This document shows positions 1-8,700 of a stretch of 15,062 nt of DNA, piece after piece. The notes under the pieces are model-generated. The model ran no database searches, had not been told where the DNA came from, and was given only the letters and a program-made list of their open reading frames with translations. This stretch comes from JAAYDY01 sp964500225 (GTDB lineage Bacteria; Planctomycetota; Phycisphaerae; FEN-1346; JAACEH01): positions 1 to 15,062 of the forward strand of contig CAZCOA010000057.1 of NCBI GenBank assembly GCA_964500225.1. Reading direction: 5' to 3'. The position numbers and the translations under genes were made by a program. The stretch's first letter is position 1. Every line of letters begins with the position of its first letter.

Positions 1-6
1 TTTGGC

Positions 7-36
7 TTGACGGTCAGTTGCGCGGGGTGATAGACT
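7..36 (+). promoter_or_regulatory. Candidate sigma-70-type promoter for the pilus-like cassette
   Basis: TTGACG at 7-12 is followed after 18 bases by TAGACT at 31-36, and TG at 28-29 gives an extended -10 (TGnTAnnnT). The predicted start would lie near 43, leaving a leader of about 150 bases before the first gene. The match is by eye to the general housekeeping consensus. No transcript data support it, and the window edge hides what lies upstream. Confidence 0.4.
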
Positions 37-64
37 CGCAGGTCGCTTGAGTCGGAGCTGGTCG

Positions 65-93
65 GCAGCACACGAGCCGTAGGGGGGTGCTGC
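65..93 (+). promoter_or_regulatory. Leader hairpin upstream of the pilM-like gene
   Basis: The 7-base arm GCAGCAC (65-71) is complementary to GTGCTGC (87-93), with a 15-base loop. It sits in the untranslated leader between the candidate promoter and the first gene. No T-run follows, so it is not a typical terminator. Its role is unknown and it may be incidental in GC-rich DNA. Confidence 0.25.
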
Positions 94-192
94 GCCTTTC
101 CGGGCCGCGCGCCGACGCGTTTGGAGTGCAGACAGGCAGCTCGCCGGGTTGCCGGCACGGCGGCGTTGCGATCGAGTCGACGGAGGACTTCC

Positions 193-2211
193 ATGGCGAT
201 ATCGAAGGCATGCTGGGGCATCGACGTCGGTCAGTGCGCGTTGAAGGCGATCAAGCTGCGCCAGAGCGGCGGCCAGGTGGAAGCGGTGTCGTTCGACGTG
301 ATCGAGCACGCGAAGATTCTGAGCCAGCCCGACGCCGACGAGGAGCAGTTGATCCGCAACGCGCTGGACAAGTTTTTGTCGCGGAACGACGTTCGCGGCG
401 ACCTGGTGGTGGTGGCGGTTCCAGGTCAGGCGAGTTTCAGCCGGTTCATCAAGCTGCCTCCGGTGGAACTGCGAAAGGTGCCGGAGATCGTTCAGTACGA
501 AGCCCGTCAGCAGATCCCGTTCAACCTGGAAGACGTGATCTGGGACTACCAGACGATGACGATGCCGGGCGGCGGCACGACGGAGATCGAGGTGGGGATC
601 TTCGCGATGAAGCGCGACATCGTTCAAGACTACGTGAACGATTTTACGCAGGTGAAGATCGTTCCGGACGTGGTTCAGATGGCGCCGGTGGCGTTGTACA
701 ATTTTCTCCAGTACGACCGCAAGGAAGGGTCGGGGGCGACGCTGCTGATCGACGTGGGGGCGGAGAACACGAGCCTGGTGATCGGCGACGGGTACCGGGT
801 GTGGATCCGGAATTTCCCGCTGGGCGGCAACAATTTCACGCAGGCGCTGGTGAAAGCGTTCAAGCTGACGTTCGCGAAGGCGGAGAACCTGAAGCGTCAC
901 GCGGGCGACAGCAAGCACGCCAAGGAAGTGTTCCAGGCGATGCGTCCGGTGTTCTCGGACATGTTGACGGAGGTTCAGCGGAGCATCGGGTTCTATACGA
1001 GCCTGCACCGTGACAGCCGAATCGACCGGGTGCTGGCGATGGGCAACACGTTCCAACTGCCGGGCTTGCAGAAATACCTGTCGCAGAACCTCGGGGTGGA
1101 GGTGACGAAGGTCGAGCAGTTCAACGCGCTGACGGGGGACGCGGTGCTCAGTGCGCCGGTGTTCAAGGAGAACGTGCTGAGCTTCGGGGTGGCGTACGGG
1201 CTGGCGTTGCAGGGGCTTGGCCTGGGGACGATCAACACGAGCCTGTTGCCGTCGGAGATTCTGAAAGAAAAGGAGTTGAGGCGGAAGCGGCCGTTCGTGT
1301 TTGCGGCGGCTGGGGCGGTGGTGGCGGGTTTTGCGTTGCTGGCGGCGGGTTCGTATGGGGCGCTGCGTGCGACGACGCCGTCGGACGACTGGAGCATTGG
1401 TCATCCGGACAATGCCAAGGGCGGGGTGCTGCCGGAGGTGGCGAAGTTTGTGGACGACAACTCGAAGCTGGTGTCGGAGAGCCAGGCGGCGGCGGCGGAC
1501 CTGAAGGCCAAACAGGCGGAGCTGGCGAGGTACCTGGACGTGGAGCAGTACCGGGACATCTGGTACAAGGTGCTGGGGGACCTCTGGACCGCTACGACGC
1601 AGTCGCCGCAGTATGAGCCGTATCGGGAGTTCAATCCGGATTCTCCGGCGGTGCCGTGGGAGCAGCTCCAGGTGGTGGAACTGACGAAGGTGTGGACCCG
1701 GTTCGACTACGCGACGCCCGCGTCGGATCCGGCCAACCCGACGGCGCCGGTGTCGGATACGGACAAGGTGCCGATCATGATCGTGCATATTCAGGGGACG
1801 GCGCCGCGTCAGCCCGGGGAGTTGTCGGCGTCGGTGGTGGAGCAGCGTGTGAAGAACCGGCTGGCAACGCTGGAGATCGCCAACGGGGGCATCCTTCAGG
1901 GGTACAAGCCGGTGTCGATCATCGAAGAATACCGCAATGCGCCGGACTACCCGTATGAGAAGGAAGACCCGGCGTTAAAGGCGCCGGATCCTGCCGCGGC
2001 GGGGTCGGCGGCCACGGGCCGCACCAGCAAGGAGGCCGCGGGGCCGCAGGTGAAGCGTCCGTGGCGCGGCCGCGACGTGTGGTTCCACGTGCGGTACTAC
2101 ATCAACCTGAAGCAACTAAACCAAGAGGTGGGGTACCAGGAGCCGACGACGGGGGTGTCGCCGGACGGCAGCGGCATGCCTCCGGAACTGCCTCCGCCGG
2201 TCTATCAGTGA
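193..2211 (+). CDS. pilM: PilM-like actin-fold protein fused to a PilN-like membrane/periplasmic half
   Basis: The product is 672 aa, whereas ordinary PilM is about 350. Residues 1-345 look like PilM: a phosphate-1 motif GIDVGQCALKA at 9-19, a phosphate-2 motif LLIDVGAENTS at 184-194 and an adenosine motif MGNTFQLPGL at 283-292. PilM is a cytoplasmic ATP-binding scaffold of the type IV pilus inner-membrane platform. Residues 347-353 read INTSLLP, resembling the N-terminal INLLP motif by which PilN docks onto PilM. A basic stretch (362-366) and one membrane segment (about 368-390) follow. Next are an alpha-helical, possibly coiled-coil stretch (about 412-450) and a beta-alpha-beta-beta pattern (525-580 and 627-640) as in PilN/PilO periplasmic domains. 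The C-terminus is Pro-rich. I chose ATG 193 because GGAGG at 182-186 is well placed; the frame is open to an ATG at 121 that lacks such a site. The PilM call is firm; the PilN half is inferred from order and predicted structure. Confidence 0.85.
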   Translation: MAISKACWGIDVGQCALKAIKLRQSGGQVEAVSFDVIEHAKILSQPDADEEQLIRNALDKFLSRNDVRGDLVVVAVPGQASFSRFIKLPPVELRKVPEIVQYEARQQIPFNLEDVIWDYQTMTMPGGGTTEIEVGIFAMKRDIVQDYVNDFTQVKIVPDVVQMAPVALYNFLQYDRKEGSGATLLIDVGAENTSLVIGDGYRVWIRNFPLGGNNFTQALVKAFKLTFAKAENLKRHAGDSKHAKEVFQAMRPVFSDMLTEVQRSIGFYTSLHRDSRIDRVLAMGNTFQLPGLQKYLSQNLGVEVTKVEQFNALTGDAVLSAPVFKENVLSFGVAYGLALQGLGLGTINTSLLPSEILKEKELRRKRPFVFAAAGAVVAGFALLAAGSYGALRATTPSDDWSIGHPDNAKGGVLPEVAKFVDDNSKLVSESQAAAADLKAKQAELARYLDVEQYRDIWYKVLGDLWTATTQSPQYEPYREFNPDSPAVPWEQLQVVELTKVWTRFDYATPASDPANPTAPVSDTDKVPIMIVHIQGTAPRQPGELSASVVEQRVKNRLATLEIANGGILQGYKPVSIIEEYRNAPDYPYEKEDPALKAPDPAAAGSAATGRTSKEAAGPQVKRPWRGRDVWFHVRYYINLKQLNQEVGYQEPTTGVSPDGSGMPPELPPPVYQ

Positions 2212-2280
2212 TCGCCCGGGGACGCACGTCGAGGTTGACCGGGACGGGCTTTCGGCAGGACGAATCCAGGAGACATCCTC

Positions 2281-3447
2281 ATGGAGTTCATTAAGCGGCA
2301 GATGTGGCTGGTGGTGACGGTGGGCGTCATCGTGGTGCTGAGCGCTCCGTCGCTGGTGCTGTGGTTCGGCAGCCGCAGCAAGAGCGAAGCTCGGATCAAG
2401 GTGTACAAGGCGAGCCGCGACAAGGTCAGCAAGATCGACCAGGTGGTGAACTCGGAGTCGGTGAAGTACGTGAAGGAGGCGGCGGCCTACCGTCAGCAGG
2501 AGCGCGAAGAGATTCTGAAATCGCAGCGCAAGCCGCAGAACTGGCCTCTGCTGGTGGCCGGGGTGCTGCCGAACTATCCGGGCGACACGCGGGTGTACGA
2601 GTTCAAGAACAAGTACAACCTTCAGTTGAAGGAATTCGCGCGGATGCTGGGGGCGGTGAGCGACCGAGAACTTCCGACGGTGGGCATATCGGGTTCAATG
2701 CTGTATAAGGAGGAGGCTTTCTTCAAGGCTCAGTGGATCCGCGAGCCGACGATCAACCAGAACCATCAGACGGTGATCGAGCAGCTTCGGGAGTCGCAGG
2801 ACGACATTTACATTCAGGAAGACATCGTCCAGGCGATCAAGCGGACGAACGATCTGTATTTCCAGGCCCAGGGCATCGCGCCGGAAATGCAGACGATCGC
2901 AAAGGCGGTGATCAAGGAGTTGCACCAGATCGGGATCGGGCGGGCGTACGACCGGCTGCCGGAGATCAACTCGCCGCGGGCCGACGCGCCGGTTTACCAG
3001 GGGGGGCGTCGGGATCGGGTGGTTGCGGACCGTCCTGGTGCGTTGACGGGTTTCGGCAGCTCGGCGTCCGAGCAGGTGGTGGAGACCGACAAGCGCGCCG
3101 AAACGCTGACGGGCCACGCAACGAACAACAATGGGGCCAAGTACAAGGTGATGCCGTTCCGGCTGGTGGTGATCGCCGATGCGGGGAATTTCCACGAACT
3201 GTTGCGTCAGTTGTCGGGGACTCGGTCGTTTTTCGTGGTCGAAAGCGTGCGCGTGGACCTGATTCCCGAGACCGACAGCGCGTACAAGAACTACGGGCTG
3301 ACGATATCGGACTCGGTGGCGTCGCGTCTGGCGACCTACGGGCCGAGGCCGCTGGCCCAGGTGACGGTGGTGGGCGAGAGCCTGATTTTCTACGGGACGG
3401 GGCGTCCGACGCTGCCGCCGGAACAGTCGGCGGCGCCGGGAGTCTGA
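2281..3447 (+). CDS. PilO-like bitopic inner-membrane protein
   Basis: The product is 388 aa with a short cytoplasmic N-terminus, one membrane segment (about 8-30), a charged helical region likely to form a coiled coil (about 33-82) and a mixed periplasmic region. Near the C-terminus is a beta-alpha-beta-beta pattern: strand 288-299, helix with NFHELLRQL (303-311), strand FFVVESVRVDL (317-327) and strand QVTVVGESLIFY (360-371). Bitopic topology plus this ferredoxin-like ending is the PilO/PilN plan, and the gene directly follows pilM as pilO normally follows pilN. Classical PilO is about 200 aa, so this one carries roughly 190 extra residues (about 85-285) that I do not recognise. ATG 2281 has AGGAG at 2267-2271. 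The 69-base gap from the gene above and the absence of a terminator suggest one operon. Its inferred role is to pair with the PilN-like half and link to the outer-membrane pore. It could be another bitopic envelope protein. Confidence 0.6.
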   Translation: MEFIKRQMWLVVTVGVIVVLSAPSLVLWFGSRSKSEARIKVYKASRDKVSKIDQVVNSESVKYVKEAAAYRQQEREEILKSQRKPQNWPLLVAGVLPNYPGDTRVYEFKNKYNLQLKEFARMLGAVSDRELPTVGISGSMLYKEEAFFKAQWIREPTINQNHQTVIEQLRESQDDIYIQEDIVQAIKRTNDLYFQAQGIAPEMQTIAKAVIKELHQIGIGRAYDRLPEINSPRADAPVYQGGRRDRVVADRPGALTGFGSSASEQVVETDKRAETLTGHATNNNGAKYKVMPFRLVVIADAGNFHELLRQLSGTRSFFVVESVRVDLIPETDSAYKNYGLTISDSVASRLATYGPRPLAQVTVVGESLIFYGTGRPTLPPEQSAAPGV

Positions 3448-3578
3448 GGGGCCGAGAGGGGCCGGTCGGCGCGGCGTGTCGGCCGGCCAATGCGACCGTG
3501 AGGTGAACTTCACTCTGCGCACCGGAGTTCCGCGAGGGTCCCGCGGCCGGAAGCAGCGACGGACCGGAGGACGAAGCG

Positions 3579-5423
3579 ATGGCCATGAAATTCGATCAGG
3601 ACGCCGTGTTCAAGTACGCCGACAAAGCGTTCCTGGCGCTGGCGAGTGCTTTCCTGATCTTCGCAATGGTGATGCTGGTCATGGGCGACAAGAAGCCGGA
3701 GGTGGCCTACGACGCCGTGGCCGACGAACTGAACCGTGTGAAGGCGAAACAGGCGCGGGCGCACGTGGACCAGTTCCTGGTGGGGGTGAAGGAGCAAGCC
3801 TCGCTGCCGCAGGAGCAGCGGACCGTGGTGGGCCTGGTGCAGGCGACGCCGTACTTCCATAAGCAGTTGGCCGGGGAAGTCGCCCGTCACCCCGAGCTCG
3901 CGGCACGTCAGTTCCTGCCGGAGGTGGATTACTCGTCGGAGTTCCAACGGATTCACGATACGCTGCCGCAGCCGTGGGTGGGCGCCGAGGACCGTCGCGT
4001 GCCGCAAAAGGCGCCGATCATGGGCAAGGGCGAGGTGCGCGAGCTGTATCGCATTCCGCCGCTGGAGGACAAGGACGGCCGCCCGAAGCGCATCGCGCCG
4101 ACCGAGCTGAAAGTGGTATCGGACAAGGGGTACGCCGGCACCGGCCGGGAGAAGGACGGCGAACTGGGGACGGACTACTTCTACAATTCGGGTCAGTTCA
4201 AGCTGGACGTCAGTCAGCAGGTGGCGTGGATTCGCGAGTATGCCAAAGGACTGGCGATCAGCGATGTGGTCTTCACGGGCGTGGACGTGCAGCGTCGCGA
4301 CGTGTTGTCGGACGGCAGTTACGGTCCTTGGAAGGACATCAAAGTAGCGGACGTGGAGACGGTGAAGAAAGAGGTGCTGATTCCCCAGCGGCCGCGTCCG
4401 GAAGACCTGGATCCGAAGGTTCTGGATGCCGACGAGCGTCGGCGTCGAGCGATCATCGACGCGGTGATCCGTCGGATGCGGGCGGTGTGGCAAAAGCGGC
4501 AGGCGGACATTCTGCGGCCGCCGTTCTATGCGATGACGGGCAAGGAGTGGCTCCAGCCGTACGAGATTCTGAACTACGATGTGGCCCCGACGGCGTCGCC
4601 GGCGGCCGGCGGTGCGGCGACCGGAACGACGGCGGAGGCGGGATTCCTGGACCTGGACAAGCTGGCGTCGGAGAGCACAACGAAGCCGGCCCAGAAGATC
4701 GTGGTGGAAGGGTGGTTCAACGATGTGCTGGCCAAGGAGGACCTGGGCCGCACGTTCCAGTACCGGGTGCGGGTGAGGATCTTCAACCCGCTGTTCGGAG
4801 CCCCGGCGGACCAGGCGGCGGCAGACGAACGATTTGTGATCGAAGTGCCGTGCCGGTGGAGCGAGCCGAGTGCGGCGGTGACGGCGGATTCGCCCGTGCG
4901 GTTCTTCTTCAACAGCCGGTCGCAGATGGCCGGGGCCGATCCGAAGGCGAGCGTGGACATGTTCCGGTGGATTCACGGAAAATGGTACCAGGCGAAGGCG
5001 GTGCAGTTCGAAATCGGCTCGCCCATCGTGTTCAGCCGCGTGTACGACATCGAGGTGCCGGACAAGCGGGGGTGGCTGACGGCGGGCCGCGCCCGGGTGG
5101 ATTTTGTGACCCCGGCGACCGTGGTGGACGTAACCGAGGCGACGACGATCTACAGCGGACGCGAGCAGCGCGTCAGCAAACTGGTCTACAGCCTGGATGG
5201 GGACGACGGGCGACTGTACTCGCGGATCGACATGGAAGACCGTGACCGTAAGGGCCAGTTCGAGAAAGACCGGAAGGCGGAGGAGGACCAGTTGAAGACG
5301 GTTCGCCGCCGCACGATCCGCGACACGCGTCGTCTGGTGGGCGAGGAGGAACCGCCACCGGAGGAGATGCCGGAGCCCATGGCGCCGCCGGAAGAGCCGC
5401 CGCCAGGGCAAGGCCGGCGGTGA
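3579..5423 (+). CDS. Unrecognised 614-aa bitopic periplasmic protein of the pilus-like cassette
   Basis: I do not recognise a family. The N-terminus has about 15 residues, then one membrane segment (about 17-36), so most of the protein should be periplasmic. Residues 40-330 are hydrophilic and mixed alpha/beta, with an Arg-rich helix at 285-310. A Gly/Ala/Thr-rich linker (337-355) leads to a beta-rich part (373-525) with RTFQYRVRVRIFNPLFG (391-407) and RWSEPS (426-431), which could be an Ig/fibronectin-like fold. The last 25 residues are Glu/Pro-rich. ATG 3579 is preferred because GGAGG at 3566-3570 is 8 bases away; an in-frame ATG at 3585 is a weaker choice. The 131-base gap before it holds no gene. 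It lies between the PilO-like gene and the secretin, the place of pilP in classical operons, but it is far longer than PilP (about 170-180 aa), carries no lipobox and shows no visible PilP similarity. A coupling role between platform and secretin is inference from position. Confidence 0.8.
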   Translation: MAMKFDQDAVFKYADKAFLALASAFLIFAMVMLVMGDKKPEVAYDAVADELNRVKAKQARAHVDQFLVGVKEQASLPQEQRTVVGLVQATPYFHKQLAGEVARHPELAARQFLPEVDYSSEFQRIHDTLPQPWVGAEDRRVPQKAPIMGKGEVRELYRIPPLEDKDGRPKRIAPTELKVVSDKGYAGTGREKDGELGTDYFYNSGQFKLDVSQQVAWIREYAKGLAISDVVFTGVDVQRRDVLSDGSYGPWKDIKVADVETVKKEVLIPQRPRPEDLDPKVLDADERRRRAIIDAVIRRMRAVWQKRQADILRPPFYAMTGKEWLQPYEILNYDVAPTASPAAGGAATGTTAEAGFLDLDKLASESTTKPAQKIVVEGWFNDVLAKEDLGRTFQYRVRVRIFNPLFGAPADQAAADERFVIEVPCRWSEPSAAVTADSPVRFFFNSRSQMAGADPKASVDMFRWIHGKWYQAKAVQFEIGSPIVFSRVYDIEVPDKRGWLTAGRARVDFVTPATVVDVTEATTIYSGREQRVSKLVYSLDGDDGRLYSRIDMEDRDRKGQFEKDRKAEEDQLKTVRRRTIRDTRRLVGEEEPPPEEMPEPMAPPEEPPPGQGRR

Positions 5424-5436
5424 GGGCCGAGCGTCG

Positions 5437-5480
5437 CCGGACAGGGGAGGGGGAATTCCGTGCTAAGTCTGGATTTTTTC
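5437..5480 (+). terminator. Weak intrinsic terminator after the 614-aa gene
   Basis: CCGGAC (5437-5442) can pair with GTCTGG (5467-5472) with one G-T pair. A run of six T follows at 5474-5479. The stem is short and the loop is 24 bases, so read-through into the secretin gene is likely. The T-run is the strongest part of the evidence. Confidence 0.3.
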
Positions 5481-5508
5481 TTGCCTTTAGGATTGCCGGC
5501 TGTAGACT
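5481..5508 (+). promoter_or_regulatory. Candidate promoter for the secretin gene
   Basis: TTGCCT (5481-5486), a 16-base spacer and TAGACT (5503-5508) resemble a sigma-70-type promoter. The -10 hexamer is identical to that at 31-36 ahead of the pilM-like gene, so the two transcription units may be read by the same form of polymerase. The -35 is a modest match. The predicted start near 5515 leaves a leader of about 235 bases. Confidence 0.35.
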
Positions 5509-5519
5509 AACTCGCTCTG

Positions 5520-5653
5520 ATGGTAACCCCCGGCGGCCGTGAGGCGTGCGGCCGAAAACAAGATGTGGCCGGGGTTTTCAGTAGTAGCAGTGCGGAAAGC
5601 GTGTGGCCCGACTGGCTTGCGGCATTCATCCTTACCATACCCGAAGACTCGGG
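5520..5653 (+). promoter_or_regulatory. Structured leader with attenuator-like hairpin upstream of the secretin
   Basis: The gap 5424-5749 holds no convincing gene but folds well by eye. AACCCC-C-GGC (5525-5534, one C bulged) pairs with GCCGGGGTT (5568-5576). Inside it GGCCG (5535-5539) pairs with CGGCC (5549-5553), leaving a one-sided unpaired A-rich stretch (5554-5567). The outer stem ends in TTTT (5575-5578), like an intrinsic terminator. ATGGTAA (5520-5526) could alternatively pair with TTACCAT (5632-5638), and CCCGA/TCGGG (5640-5644, 5649-5653) forms another small hairpin. No motif of a riboswitch class I know was recognised. It could be an attenuator, a protein-binding leader or only a GC-rich fold. 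Confidence 0.35.
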
Positions 5654-5749
5654 CGACACGTCAGGAATAGGGTCGTTTGTGCCAGGTGTCTGGGAGGCCG
5701 CCGCTCGTCGGCACACGGTTGCCGCGACGGCCTTGCCTAAGGAGGTCCC

Positions 5750-8700
5750 ATGTTGAAGCGCTCATTGACGTTCGTGTCCATCCTGGCGACGCTGACGCTG
5801 GCTCTTGGCGTTGCCGTCGCACTGGCCCAGGAGCTTTCCGACAAGGAACATCTCGACAAGGGCATCGAGCTGTTCAACAACAAGAAGTACGCCGAGGCGC
5901 TCGATCACCTGAAGGAGGTCGACGCCTCGAAGTTGTCCCGGTTCGACCAGGACAAACCCGCGCTGTACATTCAGCGAGCCGGCGAAGCCCAGGCCAAGCA
6001 GCAGGAAGCGCTGAGCCTGATGCAAACCGGCCGCCTGAGCCTTCGCAACAAGCAGTACGCCGAGGCGCTGGCCGCGTTCGACAAGGCCCATGCCAACACG
6101 CAGTACCTCAGCGCTGCGGATGCCAAGACGCTCGAGAGCCTGATCATCCTCGCCAAGAGGGGCCAGGCCGAGAGCGGCGAGCAGCCCGCGGCGACGGCCC
6201 CGGCGGCGGAACCGGCCGCGAAGGCCGAGCCTGCGGCTGCGGCGACGACGGCCCAGGACGTGGCCGACGGCAACGGGATGAAGCCAGTGGTCACGCCGAC
6301 CGCAGATGTCGTCACGCCTGAGGCGACGGTGTCGGAACCGGCGGCTGCGATGCAGCCGGCGGCGGTAACCGCGTCGGAACCTGCGGCGGCCCCCGCGCCG
6401 GCGGCCGAGCCGGTCCTGAGCGAAATGGTGCCGGCGCCGGCGGTGACGGTCGCCGAGAGCCAGCCGACGACGGCCGTGACGTCGGAGCCCGCAACCGCTC
6501 CGGCCGCGCCGGTGACCGACGTCGAGGCCATTCGCCGCCAAGCGGTGGCCGCCCGCGTGGAGGCCGAACTGGCCGCCGCGAGGCAGGCGATGGAAGACCA
6601 CAACTGGACCCGCGCCGCGATGGCGTACACCAATGCCCTGTCCCTGGATCCGAACAATGCCGAGGCGCAGGCCGGCAAGGCCAAGGCCGACGGCATGATG
6701 GGCCTGGGGCCGAAGTCGCTGCTGGCCAAGGAGAGCGACTGGATCACCGTGCTGATCAAGGAAACCGAGGCAAAGGTCCGCGAGGAGCTGAATCGGGCGA
6801 AGGCGGCAAAGGCCGAAGCCCGCGAGCCGACCGACTACAACGCCGCCATCGATCACCTTCGTCAGGCGCAGACGTTCATCAAGGGCAACCGGTACCTGAG
6901 CCCGACGATGCGCGAGGACCTGACCGAGGAAGTGATGGTCCTGTGGGCCGCGATCGAGCAAGCCAAGGCCGATCGGCTGGCTGAGATCGACCGCGCGCGG
7001 GATGTTCAGATCGCCGACCGGATCCGGGAGCGTGAAAACCGCGACCAGCAGAACCGGGAACGTCAGATTCAGAGCCTCTGGACGACGGCGCGGCAGTACA
7101 GCGATGTCCGGGAGTACCAGAAGGCGGCGGACGTGCTGGACCAGCTCCTGGTGATCGACCCGCAGAACGAGCGAGCGCGGCGGTTCCGCGACGACTGCAT
7201 GTACTGGGCCGGGATGGACCAGGCGATCAACACCCGGGTGAACCGGAACGTCGAGACGGCCAAGGCGCTGAGGGACACGGAACTATCGGCTACGCCGTGG
7301 ACCGATATCTATCGGTACATGGACGCCAGGGAGTGGGCGGACCTGACGCGGCGGCGTGCGGCAATGGTCGCCAGCAGCCAGGGCGACAGCGAGGCGGCGA
7401 ACGAAACGCGTCGCCGGATGTCCCAGAAGGGGCTGATCAACGGCGTGGACTGGTCGATTCACCTGAATATGACCGAAAGCACGCTGGAGAACGTGCTGAA
7501 CTTCATCCGCGAAGTCGCCCGGGCCAAGCCGCGCGAGATCAACATCCTGATCGACACGCGCGGGATCGAAGAGGCCGGCGGCGACCTCCAGAAGACGATG
7601 ACGCTGGACCAGAAGGACATTTCGATCGAGCAGGCGTTGAAAATGGTCCTGGGCAGCGATCTGGGCTACGTGATCCAGGATGACGGGACGGTGCTGATCA
7701 GCGCCCTGGACAAGCTGAACGAGAACCTGCCGGTGCGGACGTACTTCGTGCAGGACCTGATTACGCCGATTCCAGACTTCGGTCGCACGGTGCCGCACAT
7801 GGAGTTGAGCACGGCCCTGGAAGGCGCCGAGGGCGGCGGTGGCGGCGGCATCTTCGAGACGGATCAGGACCAGCAGGAGGAGACCTCCGGCACGGAGGTG
7901 CTTCAGCAGCTCATCGAGCGGACGGTCAAGTCGACGGAGCCGTGGGAAAGCCTCGGCGGCCGCGCGACGATCGAGTTCTACGAAAAAAGCGGCCTGATGA
8001 TCGTGAGCCAGACGGCCGATGGGCATCGCAAACTGAGCGACCTGCTGGAGTCGCTCCGTCGCGAGCGGGCGATCATGGTGTCGATCGAGGCGCGGTTCCT
8101 GACCGTCAGCGACTCGTTCATGAACGACGTGACGTTCGACTTCGACGTGGCGTTCCTGCACAACATCCATACCAACTGGCGGAAGAACCCGCTGGCGACG
8201 GGCAACCCCGAGACGCTGCCCGGCGGCAACACGTTGAACAACCTGCCGGGGCTGATCGACCTGGGGACCGGCCTGCCGGCCACCGCCGCGCCGCAAAGCC
8301 GGCCGCTGACGCTGAACTCGACCAGTTCCAACGGCATGGGGGTGAATCGCCTGATGCCTGGGCTACAGACGATGAACGCGCCGTTTGCCAACTTCATGGC
8401 GAACGAGGGCGGCATGGCCCTGTCAGGCGTGTTCCTGGACGAGGTGCAGGTGGGCTTCCTGATTCGGGCCATCCAGGCGGACATCCGTTCGACGACGCTG
8501 TTCGCGCCGCGGTTGACGCTGTGGAACGGTCAGCGGGCGTGGATTGCCGACGGCACACGTTTCGGATATGTCGGCGATCTGGAGCCGGTTGTGGCCGAAG
8601 CGGCCGTCGGTTGGGATCCGACCATCGAGTATATTACCGCCGGGTCGCTTTTGGACGTGAAGGCAACCGTCAGTGCCGATCGCCGGTATGTGCATCTGGA

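Noticed and set aside
3503..3513. GTGAA-C-TTCAC dyad between the PilO-like and 614-aa genes
   Set aside because: It is only five bases per arm with a one-base centre, too short to separate from chance and unable to form a normal RNA hairpin.
3510..5411. 633-aa - strand open frame
   Set aside because: It mirrors the 614-aa + strand gene, is Arg/His/Leu-rich with no recognisable domain, and lacks a ribosome binding site.
5510..5660. Known riboswitch class in the secretin leader (for example a cyclic di-GMP class)
   Set aside because: I looked for the conserved core segments of the common classes and did not find them; only the general fold is supported.
5520..5756. 78-aa + strand frame ending across the secretin start (ATGTTGA overlap)
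   Set aside because: The overlap looks like translational coupling, but there is no ribosome binding site before ATG 5520. The frame runs through the hairpins of the leader and the peptide has no recognisable feature.
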